A stretch of DNA of 34,160 nucleotides from Anaerococcus sp. (GCF_022770135.1 NZ_JALEIL010000023.1:1-34160); one strand, 5' to 3'. Positions 15,872 to 24,890 are shown, numbered from the stretch's first letter. Made by a program: numbers and translations. The notes: generated from the sequence alone by a model not told the origin.

Positions 15872-16249
15872 GTGAATATCAAGATTAAATACTCGAGTGA
15901 TGATCCAATATATTTACAGATAAAAAAACAAATACAAGATGCGATTTTAAATGATGAAGTTGACAAGAATAAAGCCTTGCCTTCTATTAGGTTTCTTGCA
16001 AAAGAACTTAGAGTAAGTGTTGCTACTACTAAAAGAGCCTATGATGAGTTAATTAAGGATGGATTGATAGATTCAGTTCCTGGCAAGGGAAATTTCGTAA
16101 AGGATATTAATCCCCAGTTTATTAGAGAAAAATATACCTTACAAATCGAAGAAAAACTAAAAGAAGCTATCGATTTATCAAAGCTTATAGGTTTTAGCAG
16201 GGATGAACTTCATGATTTACTGGATCTAATGGAGGAAGAATATGAATGA
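15872..16249 (+). CDS. GntR family transcriptional regulator, YtrA subfamily
   Basis: 125 residues starting at GTG 15872, with AGGAGG five bases upstream. An N-terminal winged helix (about 8-78) shows PIYLQIKKQIQDAIL, the GntR start, then LPSIRFLAKELRVSVATTKRAYDELIKDGLI, and ends SVPGKGNFV. Only ~45 residues follow, a short helical dimerisation segment, which defines the YtrA type. These usually repress a linked ABC transporter operon, exactly what follows: the stop overlaps the ATPase gene by 8 bases. The effector cannot be told from sequence. Confidence 0.93.
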   Translation: MNIKIKYSSDDPIYLQIKKQIQDAILNDEVDKNKALPSIRFLAKELRVSVATTKRAYDELIKDGLIDSVPGKGNFVKDINPQFIREKYTLQIEEKLKEAIDLSKLIGFSRDELHDLLDLMEEEYE

Positions 16250-17108
16250 TATATTAAATCTTAGACAGGTCAAAAAACAATTCGATAACTTTCATCTTGG
16301 TCCCTTGGACCTTGATATAAAAAGGGGTTCCATTTTAGGTTTAATAGGTGAAAATGGAGCTGGCAAATCTACTAGTATTAGGATCATTCTATCTAATATT
16401 GAAGAAAAAGAAGGAGAAATCTACATCTTTAGGAAAAAGAAAAAGGATTTGACAGAAAATGAAAGAAAAAAGATAGCCTTTGTTTTTGATGATTTATATT
16501 TACCCCAAGATATGAATTTAAGGCAAGTGGAAAAGTTCCATAGTTTATTTTTTGGAAGCTTGTGGGAATCCAATATGTTTTGGAATTTAGTGGAAAAATT
16601 CGATTTACCAAGAGATAAACACCTAAAATTATTTTCTAGAGGGATGCAGATGAAAACATCTCTTATCCTAGCCCTAAGTCATAAGGCAGATTTACTTATT
16701 TTGGATGAAGCAACAAGTGGACTTGATCCTATAGCAAGAGACGATATACTAGACCTTCTTCTTGATTTTATTCAAGATGAGAATAAAAGTATACTTATTT
16801 CTTCTCATATATTATCTGATCTCGAAAAAATAGCTGACGATATTGCTTTTATCCATAAAGGAGAATTAATTTTTCTGGAAGAAAAAGAAGACTTAAAAGA
16901 AAAATATGGCATTGCAACTCTAAGTAAAGATGAATTTGAAAGCCTAGATAAGAAAGCTATTGTAGGAGTAAGAAAGCATTCTTTTGGAATAGAATGCCTT
17001 GTAGAAAAAAATTTGGTCCCAGAGGGACTTGATATGGATAAAGCTAGTATAGAAGATATTATGGTTTTTATGATAAAGGAGAAATACAATGAGAGCCTTG
17101 ATATATAA
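16242..17108 (+). CDS. ABC transporter ATP-binding protein
   Basis: 288 residues, one nucleotide-binding domain. Walker A is GENGAGKSTS (about 36-45), the signature is the relaxed FSRGMQMKTSLILAL (in place of LSGGQ, as is usual in ABC-2-type exporters), and Walker B is LLILDEATSGLDP, with the H-loop in ISSHILSDL. The C-terminal ~70 residues are a family extension. It pairs with the permease that overlaps its 3' end by 20 bases. YtrA-linked ABC-2 systems are often involved in response to cell-envelope antibiotics or peptides, but the substrate here is unknown. Confidence 0.94.
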   Translation: MNDILNLRQVKKQFDNFHLGPLDLDIKRGSILGLIGENGAGKSTSIRIILSNIEEKEGEIYIFRKKKKDLTENERKKIAFVFDDLYLPQDMNLRQVEKFHSLFFGSLWESNMFWNLVEKFDLPRDKHLKLFSRGMQMKTSLILALSHKADLLILDEATSGLDPIARDDILDLLLDFIQDENKSILISSHILSDLEKIADDIAFIHKGELIFLEEKEDLKEKYGIATLSKDEFESLDKKAIVGVRKHSFGIECLVEKNLVPEGLDMDKASIEDIMVFMIKEKYNESLDI

Positions 17109-17721
17109 AGATTTCTTAGGAGTAAAGAAGATATTAATTTTCTTATATTTACTGACAACAGTATTAGGAATATATTTCATAAAAATGGATAGATTTTCTA
17201 TACTTCTCATGTACTTTGTAATAATTCCCATAAGACTTATAAGTGCTTTATTTGAAATAGACAATAACTACTTGGTAGATAGGTACTTAATAGCAAGTGG
17301 ATTTTCAAGAAGAAAAATCGTCATATCAAGATATGTTTTTCTTTGGCTTATAACTTTAGTATCTCTTCTTATTAGTCTGGCATTAATATTTTTCTTGAAA
17401 GTGAAAATTGAAAACTTGGGCTTGGTCTTATTTATATCTATCTTAATAGTTGCATCTGAATTTATTTCCTTAATTGAAATACCTTTGATGTACAAATTAG
17501 GAGCAAACAGAACAAAGCAATTAACTTCTATTTCATATCTTTTGGGATTTGCTATATTTATACTAGTAGGAAAAAATAAAGAAAATCTGGGAAGATTTTT
17601 GCTTGGGAATCTATCTTTCAGCGAAAATACCTTAGCTTTTGCAATTGTTATTTTTATAATCTTATTAAATCTAGTGTCTTTACTTGTTTCTTTTAAGATT
17701 TTTGATAATAAAGAAGTTTAA
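17089..17721 (+). CDS. ABC-2-type transporter permease
   Basis: 210 residues with about six hydrophobic segments and few other features. The N-terminus (MRALIYKDFLGVKKILIFLYLL) has the amphipathic start of ABC-2 permeases. IDNNYLVDRYLIASGFSRRKIVISRYVFLW resembles the conserved cytoplasmic loop of these permeases that contacts the ATPase. The start lies 20 bases inside the ATPase gene, with GGAG upstream. It ends at a bidirectional terminator. Specificity is unknown. Its AT content and A-ending codons match neighbours, so transfer is not suggested. Confidence 0.85.
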   Translation: MRALIYKDFLGVKKILIFLYLLTTVLGIYFIKMDRFSILLMYFVIIPIRLISALFEIDNNYLVDRYLIASGFSRRKIVISRYVFLWLITLVSLLISLALIFFLKVKIENLGLVLFISILIVASEFISLIEIPLMYKLGANRTKQLTSISYLLGFAIFILVGKNKENLGRFLLGNLSFSENTLAFAIVIFIILLNLVSLLVSFKIFDNKEV

Positions 17722-17742
17722 TTAACTTATAAAATATCGTAA

Positions 17743-17781
17743 AAAATGGTGATAAGCAGACATCTTACTTATCACCATTTT
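17743..17781. terminator. Bidirectional terminator between convergent operons
   Basis: A perfect 14-bp inverted repeat AAAATGGTGATAAG (17743-17756) and CTTATCACCATTTT (17768-17781) with an 11-base loop. It gives a U-tail in both directions. It ends the plus-strand ABC operon and the minus-strand xpaC-telA operon. Confidence 0.92.
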
Positions 17782-17791
17782 AAATGTTAAT

Positions 17792-18052
17792 TTAGCCTTG
17801 AAGGCCTTCGGCTTGTCTTTGCATATTTTCTACTACTATGTCGTGGATTTCTCCAAGACTTGCTGCATATTCCAAGACTTCCCATGGTTTATTGGAGTGG
17901 AAGTGGATTTTTATTAAATCTTCATCTCCCACAGCTAGGAGGCTGTCTCCTTCTAAGTTTTCTGTAATATAGTCAAATATTTCGTCTTCGTCAAGGTTTT
18001 CGCCTGCTATTAACATTTGGCAGTCGAATTTAAATTCTAATTGTTCAGTCAT
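17792..18052 (-). CDS. Standalone FakA (YloV) middle-domain-like small protein
   Basis: 86 residues. The stretch EGDSLLAVGDEDLIKIHFHSN, followed by GEIHDIVVENMQRQ, closely resembles the middle domain of fatty-acid kinase subunit FakA/YloV, whose pattern is GDSlvVvgd-x-lvKVHvHT...G-l-x-i-x-IeNMr-Q. In FakA this domain lies between the kinase and C-terminal domains and has been reported to bind zinc through a Cys and two His; Cys11, His50 and His52 are in matching places here. The kinase and DegV-binding parts are absent, so this is not a FakA fragment by frameshift: the ORF has its own GGAGAAAGA SD and stop. It starts 9 bases after telA and is last in the xpaC-telA operon. Function unknown; a regulatory or zinc-binding role is a guess. 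Confidence 0.65.
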   Translation of the reverse strand: MTEQLEFKFDCQMLIAGENLDEDEIFDYITENLEGDSLLAVGDEDLIKIHFHSNKPWEVLEYAASLGEIHDIVVENMQRQAEGLQG

Positions 18053-18061
18053 TCTTTCTCC

Positions 18062-19165
18062 TTATTTATTAAGATTTCTTTTTAGTTCTTCTTCTAAGAT
18101 TTTGATTTCGGCTTTGGCAAGCTCTCTATTCTTCTTACCCTCGATTTGGATATTTCTAACTTCTTCTATAGTTGAAATTAAAGCTTCGTTGGTATGCTTT
18201 ATTGTATCTAGGTCGATTATACCACGTTCTGTGGCCTTGGCTGTCTCGATTGTGTTTTGTTTTAAGGTATCTGCGTTTTTCCTTAAGAGATCATTGGTTA
18301 GGTCTGTTACTCTCTTTTGGGTTTTTATAGCCTGGTCGGTGTGATTCATGCCTAGGGCTAATACCATTTGGTTCTTCCATAAAGGAATTGTGTTTACTAT
18401 GGTTGTTTGAATTTTTTCTGCCATAATTGAGTTTGATGATTGGACCATTCTGATTTGTGGGGCCATTTGGATTGAGACCATTCTCGTAAGGTCCAAATCA
18501 TGGAGCTTTTTCTCAAAGCGGTTGGCCTGAGCCTTTAGGTCGTTTACCTTCTGGGCATCCAGAGGGAGGTTAGATTCACGGGCCTTGGATTCAAGGGCAG
18601 GTATATCCTCGTTGTAAGTTGCCATCAGCTTTCTATTACCAGCCTCTATATACATGGAGATCTCCTTGTAATAGTCTTCATTTAGCTCATACATCTGATC
18701 GAGCATGGAGATGTCCTTCATCAAGGTTATTTGATGATTTTCTAGGATTTTACTTATGTCTCCTATGTTTTTTTCCGCCGATTGGTATTTGGACTTGAGG
18801 GCATCTATCTTGTTTACCTGTTTTTTGAAAAATCCCAAAGGACCTGAGGTCTCTTCCGCATCCATTGACTTAATGTCTACAACCAACTTATCTAGGAGAG
18901 TTCCGATTTCTCCAAGGTCCTTGTTTCTTACGGTATCCAGGGTCTTTTCTGAGAAGTTTGATATCTTCTTTTGGGCACCAGATCCGTATTGAAGGATGAT
19001 ATTTGTATCTTCTAGGTCGATTTTTTTGGAAAACTCATCGATCATCTTTTCTTCGTCAGGGGAAAATGTGATTTTGTTTTCTACTAGGTCAATTTCTTTT
19101 TCGCCGATTGTATCGAGCTTATCATCTTCTGATACCCCATCTAGTCTTAGTTCTATATCACTCAT
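18062..19165 (-). CDS. TelA family (toxic anion resistance) protein, YaaN/YceH-like
   Basis: 367 residues from the ATG at 19165. The track start at 19180 is six codons earlier, but TTGGAGTT fits the inner ATG. The protein is almost wholly helical and charged with no membrane segment. The central block KLMATYNEDIPALE, DLTRMVSIQMAPQIRMVQSSN, MAEKIQTTIVNTIPLWKNQMVLALG is the TelA signature. TelA proteins were named from tellurite-resistance plasmids, but most chromosomal copies have no proven function. It lies just after xpaC (1-base gap at the chosen start), the same pairing as Bacillus xpaC-yaaN, which supports a joint envelope-related role. Confidence 0.92.
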   Translation of the reverse strand: MSDIELRLDGVSEDDKLDTIGEKEIDLVENKITFSPDEEKMIDEFSKKIDLEDTNIILQYGSGAQKKISNFSEKTLDTVRNKDLGEIGTLLDKLVVDIKSMDAEETSGPLGFFKKQVNKIDALKSKYQSAEKNIGDISKILENHQITLMKDISMLDQMYELNEDYYKEISMYIEAGNRKLMATYNEDIPALESKARESNLPLDAQKVNDLKAQANRFEKKLHDLDLTRMVSIQMAPQIRMVQSSNSIMAEKIQTTIVNTIPLWKNQMVLALGMNHTDQAIKTQKRVTDLTNDLLRKNADTLKQNTIETAKATERGIIDLDTIKHTNEALISTIEEVRNIQIEGKKNRELAKAEIKILEEELKRNLNK

Positions 19166-19166
19166 A

Positions 19167-20303
19167 TTAACTCCAATCATCTTCTGCTAGTCCCTCTTGT
19201 TTGAGCAAGAGGTTAATTGTGTCGATTTCTGTCTTTACGTCCATAGCCCTATCGTCTAGGAGGTCGATTTTCATTTTATCGAAGGCTTCGGCTATGGTTT
19301 TGATTGATTCTTCGATTTCTCCCATAGATTTTACTATCCTAGAATCCCTAGAATTTACCATTTCAAATTCCTTGTAGGAAGTGGCAAGCTTAAGGCTTGT
19401 TGGCAAGTAATAGGTTGAGAACTTGCCAAGGCCTGTTGCCTTATCTGGATATTTTTCTATGATTTTTAGGATATCTGTAGAATTATCTATTAATTTTCCT
19501 AAAGACTCTTTGAAGCTAGGACTTTCTATCTCGTCTCTTTTCTCGCTTAACTTATCAAGAGATGTGATTGACTCGGCAATGATCTCTTGGGATCTTTCCT
19601 TATTTAGGTCCTCTACTGATAGGTTTTCTCCGTCTATTTCTACATCGTCAGTGAGGTTTTTCCTGTAAGAAGGTATCTGGTCGAGCTTTTCCTTGTAGAG
19701 CTTGAAGGTTGGAATATCTAGGATAAATATTTTCCCATCTTCTACAATTCTTGCTTGCTTGAAGTAATTTTTCCTCATCATATAAAGGAGGTCCTTGGTA
19801 GTTTCTTCCTCGCTTTGGGCAACTCCACTTGCTAGATCTCTTATAGAGATTACTGTATTATCTCCAAGCTCTCTTAGATATCTTACGTAGTTGTTGGATA
19901 GTCTTTTATATCTATTTCCTAACTTCCAAAGCGCATAGGGAACTGATATAGTAAGGACTAGGGATATAAGGGATGCAAATAGCATAGTAAATCCGCCACC
20001 ATAATGTATTTCTGTGTAAGAACCTATGGTCATTGCTAAAAAGATAGGGGCTAAAATAACTGAAGCTATTTTAGCGAGAATACTTAATCCTGCCTGGGGT
20101 GGCTTTTGCTCACAGACTTTTGGATTTCTCGTTGCGGGTAGGTTTTTCTTACTAGAAGATGAGAAAGCTTTTATGGCTCCGTTGACTGAATTTTTGATCT
20201 TTACGCCAATTTCTGCGAAAGGAATGTCGTCGAAGTCGAAGCTTTCTATATCTTCTGCGTAGTCATAAAAAGATTTTTTGTGTTTTTTGTTTTTATCTGA
20301 CAT
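19167..20303 (-). CDS. XpaC-like membrane protein (5-bromo-4-chloroindolyl phosphate hydrolysis family)
   Basis: 378 residues. A hydrophilic N-terminus of ~70 residues is followed by two adjacent membrane segments (about 75-95 and 104-126), then a long soluble helical region. This topology and IRDLASGVAQSEEETTKDLLYMMRKNYFKQARIV match the XpaC family. The name comes from a colony phenotype in Bacillus; the molecular function is not known. It is first in the minus-strand operon and its end lies one base from the telA start, the conserved partner. SD GGAAGAA precedes the ATG. Confidence is good for the family, low for function. Confidence 0.85.
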   Translation of the reverse strand: MSDKNKKHKKSFYDYAEDIESFDFDDIPFAEIGVKIKNSVNGAIKAFSSSSKKNLPATRNPKVCEQKPPQAGLSILAKIASVILAPIFLAMTIGSYTEIHYGGGFTMLFASLISLVLTISVPYALWKLGNRYKRLSNNYVRYLRELGDNTVISIRDLASGVAQSEEETTKDLLYMMRKNYFKQARIVEDGKIFILDIPTFKLYKEKLDQIPSYRKNLTDDVEIDGENLSVEDLNKERSQEIIAESITSLDKLSEKRDEIESPSFKESLGKLIDNSTDILKIIEKYPDKATGLGKFSTYYLPTSLKLATSYKEFEMVNSRDSRIVKSMGEIEESIKTIAEAFDKMKIDLLDDRAMDVKTEIDTINLLLKQEGLAEDDWS

Positions 20304-20330
20304 AATTCTTCCTTTTGTTTTCTTAATTAC

Positions 20331-20356
20331 ATCATACTACAAATCAAGATATTATA
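20331..20356 (-). promoter_or_regulatory. Possible promoter region of the xpaC operon
   Basis: On the minus strand TATGAT (20336-20331) lies about 30 bases before xpaC, and TATAAT (20356-20351) is further upstream. Both are AT-rich candidates; no good -35 stands out. A 14-base palindrome TATATTATAATATA (20370-20383) lies behind them. Confidence 0.3.
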
Positions 20357-20394
20357 AAACAAATTTAAATATATTATAATATAAATTAATTATC

Positions 20395-23244
20395 TTAATC
20401 AGAAAGATCTATTATCTTATCGAAGGAGTCTTTTTTCTCAAGAATCTTTTCTCTATTTCCGAAAACAAGGATATTATTGTAGGCGAGGGCCTTATCCAAA
20501 ACATCCGCCAAGGCACTTATATCAGATAATTTAGCTTCCTTGATCTCTCTTAGGATTTCCTCTTCATCTTTCGGATTTTCCTTTTTGTAATTAACAAAAT
20601 CACTATCTGCCTTTTGGGAAGGGGACTTTGGTCTTAAGAACTTTCCCATGGTTGATATTTGCTGGTTTGCGAAGTCCTTTTCGTCCATATCGAGATTTTT
20701 TGCTATGTCAGAAATCTTATCATAGCTTGCTAGAGTTTTTTCTATATTAGGGTCCCTGTAGGAGTAAGTTGCAAAAAGTGCTGCCCTGTCTATAAGCATT
20801 CCTGCTCCATAGGCTCCTCCCTTGGCCCTGATTAACTCGTAGAGATAAGGATTTGATATTATTGAACTTGCAAGAGATAGGCTTCCCTTATAGGAAAGAC
20901 CTAAATTCTTAAGGTCTGCTGATTTGGAAATGTAATTTACACTTGCATCAGATAAGATGGCTTCTTTTATTGGATTTTTCTTGAAAGTTATAGTTTTTTT
21001 ATCAAAATTTTCCTCGAGGAAGGCAAATTCTTCTAATATCGTCTCCTTTAAGCTTTCAAAATCCTTCCTATATCCTGTTATATTTAAGGTCAAATCACAA
21101 GATAAAACTTTACTGTAGAGCTTCTCAAGATTACTTTTGAAAGATTCAAAGTCATCGCTTGCTTTTTTGATAGTATCTTTTATGAAAAGATAGTAGTCGA
21201 TTCCAGAAAGTTTTTCCTTGATATAGGATAGCTTATCGATGTGAGAATTATTCCTATTTATGGCTATGAGATGGCCTGAATCATACATGCCTGATTCAAA
21301 GACTGACTTTCTCACCCTAAGAAGCTCAAGGATTCTTTTTTGGTCATCAAAGAGTGTATTTGTCAAAAAGTCCTTCACTATCTCGACAGCTTTTTGGATA
21401 TTTTCCCTAGTAGTCTTAAAGCTTACTTTAAAGTTGTTTTCGATTTTGTTATCATTTATCCTAATGCTTGCTATAGTAAAGTTTAGCCCTGTTAGATATT
21501 GCCAGATCACATCATCTATATCTTTGTAGGAAATATTTTTCGTATCAATTGATCCTAAGAGTTCGCCAATTAATTGAAGATTTTGCATTTCTTCTAGACT
21601 TAGATGGTCTATATTAAAGTAAAGATCAGCATAGATCAGACCGCTTGTTTCAAGTTCATGGTAGACGAATTTGAATTTATCTTCATGGACTTCTCTAGGG
21701 ATTTTCGGAAGAGTCGTAGGTACATCGCTGAGCTTAAGTCTTGGTATTGTCGCTTTTTCTTCTGGGGTATTTTCCCTATTTTGATAATCTTTAAGGGCTT
21801 TTAGGTCATCTTCGATTTTTTTAAGAGTGTCATGAGTCATTTCCTCGTTTAACTTTTCGATTTTTTCATTAAATTCCTTATCTTGCTTTTTCCTATAATC
21901 TTCATCGGCCCTTGCTATATGGACGAGCTTGGTCTTGTTATTAAGGAAGTACTTCTTAATAAATTCCTCATAATAACCAGTCCCAATTAGGCTTCTTAGT
22001 TCATCCAAAGTATCGACTAGCCTATATACAGAGAAAGGATCAGCATCAAGATTTGTCATGAGTATATAGGAAAGTCCTCGACTAGTGTCATTTAGGCTCT
22101 CTCTTTGGGCAAAATCAAAGATAGAGAAGGCAGACTTAAGACTTTCTATAGAAAGATTCTTGCTTGCTTCTTCTAAGCCCTTTTCTATTATTTCTATAAA
22201 GTCTCTGGCCTTACTTCCATCAGTCTTTTGGGCTTGGATTAGGACAGAAGACCTATTGCCATAGCCTGGTCTTGCGTAGAAATATTCTGGAGCAAGTTTG
22301 TCATTAATTTCATTTCTAATCTTTGATGAATCCATATTAAAGATGGTATTTACAAGGATAGAAAGTGTTAGGTAGTCTTTGCTATCAAGGGCAGAGCTTG
22401 CAAGAAAAGCATAGGAGAGATAGTCGGAGTCCTCCTCGATTTTGCTTGCTGGATAATTGCCTTCGATTATTTCAGGATAGTAATTTTCCTTAACTTCTAT
22501 CTCTTTATCAAAGTCCTTGTAGTCGTACTTACTTAGATATTCTTCGTCCAAGCGAGTAAGAAGTGGGTCGATATCCATATTTCCGTAGAAATAAATTAGT
22601 GAATTCGATGGGTGGTAGTGGGTTTTATAAAAATCAACAAACTCATCGTAGGTCAAATCACCGATTTCTCTAGGATTTCCTCCAGATTCATACTCGTAAG
22701 GGCTATCCTTGTACAAAAGCGAATTTATATCGTTATAGATTAGGCTTTCAGGATCAGACAAGGCTCCCTTCATCTCGTTATAGACAACGCCGGATATGCC
22801 GGTGATCTTTCCATCTTCCATTTCATAGTGCCAGCCTTCTTGATCTAGAATTTCCTTTTTCTCTATGGCTAGGGGATTAAAGACTGCGTCCAAATACACA
22901 TCGACTAGGTTAGAGAAGTCCTTGTCGTTTTCGCTTGATACAGGATAGACAGTCTTGTCAGGATAGGTCATGGCATTTAGGAAAGTTTGAAGGCTTGATG
23001 AAGCCATATCCATAAAGGGATCCTTGGTCCTATATTTCTTTGATCCATTAAGGACAGAGTGTTCCATAATATGAGCCTTGCCCTTAGAATCAGTCGGTGG
23101 GGTCTTAAAGCTTATGGCAAAAGTCTTGTTTTCGTCATTAGTTTTTACATATATAACATTGGCCTTAGTCTTTTCATGTTCATAGAGAAAAACAGTCAGG
23201 CCTAAGTTTTCAAATTTTTCTTTTTTTAATAAATTGTAAGTCAT
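20395..23244 (-). CDS. M16C family zinc metallopeptidase, presequence-protease-like
   Basis: 949 residues, the full four-domain length of the M16C (PreP/Cym1-like) single-chain group. The inverted zinc motif HIMEH (58-62), with the distal ligand in NEMKGAL (Glu157), is intact, as is the second-half RAKGGAYGAGM segment that in this family contributes the R..Y substrate residues. A central ~100-residue helical linker fits the M16C-associated hinge. These enzymes degrade short unstructured peptides in a closed chamber. There is no signal peptide, so it is probably cytoplasmic. It is transcribed alone, with GGAGGAATT before the ATG. Substrates in bacteria are not defined. Confidence 0.94.
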   Translation of the reverse strand: MTYNLLKKEKFENLGLTVFLYEHEKTKANVIYVKTNDENKTFAISFKTPPTDSKGKAHIMEHSVLNGSKKYRTKDPFMDMASSSLQTFLNAMTYPDKTVYPVSSENDKDFSNLVDVYLDAVFNPLAIEKKEILDQEGWHYEMEDGKITGISGVVYNEMKGALSDPESLIYNDINSLLYKDSPYEYESGGNPREIGDLTYDEFVDFYKTHYHPSNSLIYFYGNMDIDPLLTRLDEEYLSKYDYKDFDKEIEVKENYYPEIIEGNYPASKIEEDSDYLSYAFLASSALDSKDYLTLSILVNTIFNMDSSKIRNEINDKLAPEYFYARPGYGNRSSVLIQAQKTDGSKARDFIEIIEKGLEEASKNLSIESLKSAFSIFDFAQRESLNDTSRGLSYILMTNLDADPFSVYRLVDTLDELRSLIGTGYYEEFIKKYFLNNKTKLVHIARADEDYRKKQDKEFNEKIEKLNEEMTHDTLKKIEDDLKALKDYQNRENTPEEKATIPRLKLSDVPTTLPKIPREVHEDKFKFVYHELETSGLIYADLYFNIDHLSLEEMQNLQLIGELLGSIDTKNISYKDIDDVIWQYLTGLNFTIASIRINDNKIENNFKVSFKTTRENIQKAVEIVKDFLTNTLFDDQKRILELLRVRKSVFESGMYDSGHLIAINRNNSHIDKLSYIKEKLSGIDYYLFIKDTIKKASDDFESFKSNLEKLYSKVLSCDLTLNITGYRKDFESLKETILEEFAFLEENFDKKTITFKKNPIKEAILSDASVNYISKSADLKNLGLSYKGSLSLASSIISNPYLYELIRAKGGAYGAGMLIDRAALFATYSYRDPNIEKTLASYDKISDIAKNLDMDEKDFANQQISTMGKFLRPKSPSQKADSDFVNYKKENPKDEEEILREIKEAKLSDISALADVLDKALAYNNILVFGNREKILEKKDSFDKIIDLSD

Positions 23245-23262
23245 AATTCCTCCGTTTTTTTA

Positions 23263-23291
23263 ACTATACTTCAATAAAAATTTATCGATAA
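23263..23291 (-). promoter_or_regulatory. Possible promoter of the M16C peptidase
   Basis: On the minus strand TTATCG (23291-23286), 17 bases, TATAGT (23268-23263). The -10 is acceptable, the -35 weak. The divergent plus-strand gene shares this 85-base gap; its own -10 may be TTATAG (23304-23309). Confidence 0.35.
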
Positions 23292-23329
23292 CGGGTAAAG
23301 TTCTTATAGAGACTAATTAAGGAGGGAAG

Positions 23330-23890
23330 ATGAAAAAAATTAAAACCAAAGAGTTAACCCTTATGGCCATATCAGTAGCCCTGATGGTTATTTTAGGTAC
23401 TATCTTGTACTTTGTAGGCAGGGCCCTGCCCATACCAGGAGGAAGACTTTTGGCCATGGCACCAGCTTATAGCTTTATTTTTACAGCCCTAATCCTTAGG
23501 ACAAAGAGAATGGGAATTATTTCCCTAGTTTCCTTTATATTTGGATTTTTCGTACTCAAATTTACAATTTTTGGAGTAATAGCAATTTGGGCTAGTGCAT
23601 TTTTAGCAGACATCCTAAGCTTTATTCTTATAAGATCTTATAAGTCCTATAGGGATATCTACCTAACAGTGCCTTTAAATAGCTTTTTTCAAATATGGAC
23701 TTCCTATTTTGTGGTCATAAATTTTGTGCCAGATTCAAAATTTACCCAACAAGCCTTTTGGCCAACCCTGGGAGTTTCTATTTTGATTTATATAATAAGC
23801 CTTATATCTTCAAAGTACTTTATAAAGCTTATGGAAAAAAGGTCCCTATTGGGGAAAGACTTTAAAGATTCAGAGTTGAAAATAAATTAA
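23330..23890 (+). CDS. Integral membrane protein resembling an ECF transporter S component
   Basis: 186 residues with about six membrane segments and the general look of ECF S components (first helix after KELTLMAISVALMVILG, then PGGRLLAMAPAYSFIFTALIL). The second half is less typical. Such proteins bind a vitamin or metabolite and use a shared EcfAAT module that is not here. There is no riboswitch upstream, so the ligand cannot be guessed. SD AAGGAGGG is strong. It is divergent from the M16C gene and 11 bases before the oxidoreductase, so the two are probably co-transcribed. A plain uncharacterised membrane protein remains possible. Confidence 0.55.
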   Translation: MKKIKTKELTLMAISVALMVILGTILYFVGRALPIPGGRLLAMAPAYSFIFTALILRTKRMGIISLVSFIFGFFVLKFTIFGVIAIWASAFLADILSFILIRSYKSYRDIYLTVPLNSFFQIWTSYFVVINFVPDSKFTQQAFWPTLGVSILIYIISLISSKYFIKLMEKRSLLGKDFKDSELKIN

Positions 23891-23901
23891 GAAATGAGGC
23901 A

Positions 23902-24885
23902 ATGATGAAATTAGGAATACTAGGATCTGGTAAGATTGTAAAAGAAATTTTGCCAGTTTTGGAACAAGTGGAAAATATAGAGCTGGTGGCCATAGCAGCC
24001 CGCAATGAGGGAAAGTTAGAAGAATTAGTAGAAGAATTTAATATAGGAAAATACTATATAGGTATAGACGATCTTTTGGCTGATCCTGATATAGACACAG
24101 TCTATGTAGCTCTTCCAAACTATCTCCACTATGAAGCTATGGATAAAGCCATAGCTAAGGGCAAGGATATTATATGCGAGAAGCCTTTTTGCGGAAACTT
24201 AAGAGAGAGTGAGGATATTTTTGACAGGGCCTTTGCCAAAGACCTAATAGTTCTTGAGGCAGCAAGCCATAGATTTATTCCCAATGCCCTAGCTGTTAGG
24301 GATGAGCTTAAGAAGCTAGGAGAGATAAAAATAGTCTCATTTAACTATTCCCAATATTCTTCTAGATACGATAAGTTCAAAGAAGGAGAGATTACTCCGG
24401 TTTTTGATAGGTCGATGAATGGAGGAGCCCTTATGGATATCAATTTCTATAATGTAGATTACCTATCTATGCTTTTTGAAAGGCCAAAGGCTGTCAAGTA
24501 TTTTCCTAATATGGAAAAGGGGATCGATACATCAGGCATTCTTTACCTAGACTACGGGAACTTTAAGGCTGTTGCTATAGGCAGCAAGGACTCTGATGCA
24601 AGTCTTGTTAATACAATTCAAACAGACAGGGGAAGTATTGAAATAACTGATTCTATCAATTCATTTTCATCCTTTAGGATTAAAGAATCAGGAAAGGATG
24701 TTTTCAGGGAAGTAAATGTAAATGAGCCTTGTCATAGGATGGTCTATGAATTTAGAGAATTTCTAGAAATTATTAGCCAAAGGGACATGGAAAAAGCAAG
24801 AGAGCTTTCTAAGATAAGCCTTGATACTTCTTGGATTCTCACAGAAGCTAGGAAGTTTTCTGCTATAGATTTCCCAAATGATTAA
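23902..24885 (+). CDS. Gfo/Idh/MocA family oxidoreductase
   Basis: 327 residues. The N-terminal Rossmann domain begins KLGILGSGKIVKEIL (G-x-G loop) and continues to the hallmark IICEKPFCGN, where the lysine of EKP is catalytic in the family. The C-terminal domain starts near residue 125 (EAASHRFIPN) and supplies the substrate site, with the segment NGGALMDINFYNVD. These NAD(P)-dependent enzymes oxidise or reduce sugars, inositols or related compounds; the exact substrate is not evident. It lies just upstream of a mannose-type PTS, which hints at sugar metabolism, but that operon seems to have its own promoter. Confidence 0.9.
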   Translation: MMKLGILGSGKIVKEILPVLEQVENIELVAIAARNEGKLEELVEEFNIGKYYIGIDDLLADPDIDTVYVALPNYLHYEAMDKAIAKGKDIICEKPFCGNLRESEDIFDRAFAKDLIVLEAASHRFIPNALAVRDELKKLGEIKIVSFNYSQYSSRYDKFKEGEITPVFDRSMNGGALMDINFYNVDYLSMLFERPKAVKYFPNMEKGIDTSGILYLDYGNFKAVAIGSKDSDASLVNTIQTDRGSIEITDSINSFSSFRIKESGKDVFREVNVNEPCHRMVYEFREFLEIISQRDMEKARELSKISLDTSWILTEARKFSAIDFPND

Positions 24886-24890
24886 ATTAT

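Noticed and set aside
20340-20394. Terminator after the M16C gene
   Set aside because: Only AT-only palindromes (TATATTATAATATA) with no G-C stem. Read-through into the xpaC promoter region cannot be ruled out.
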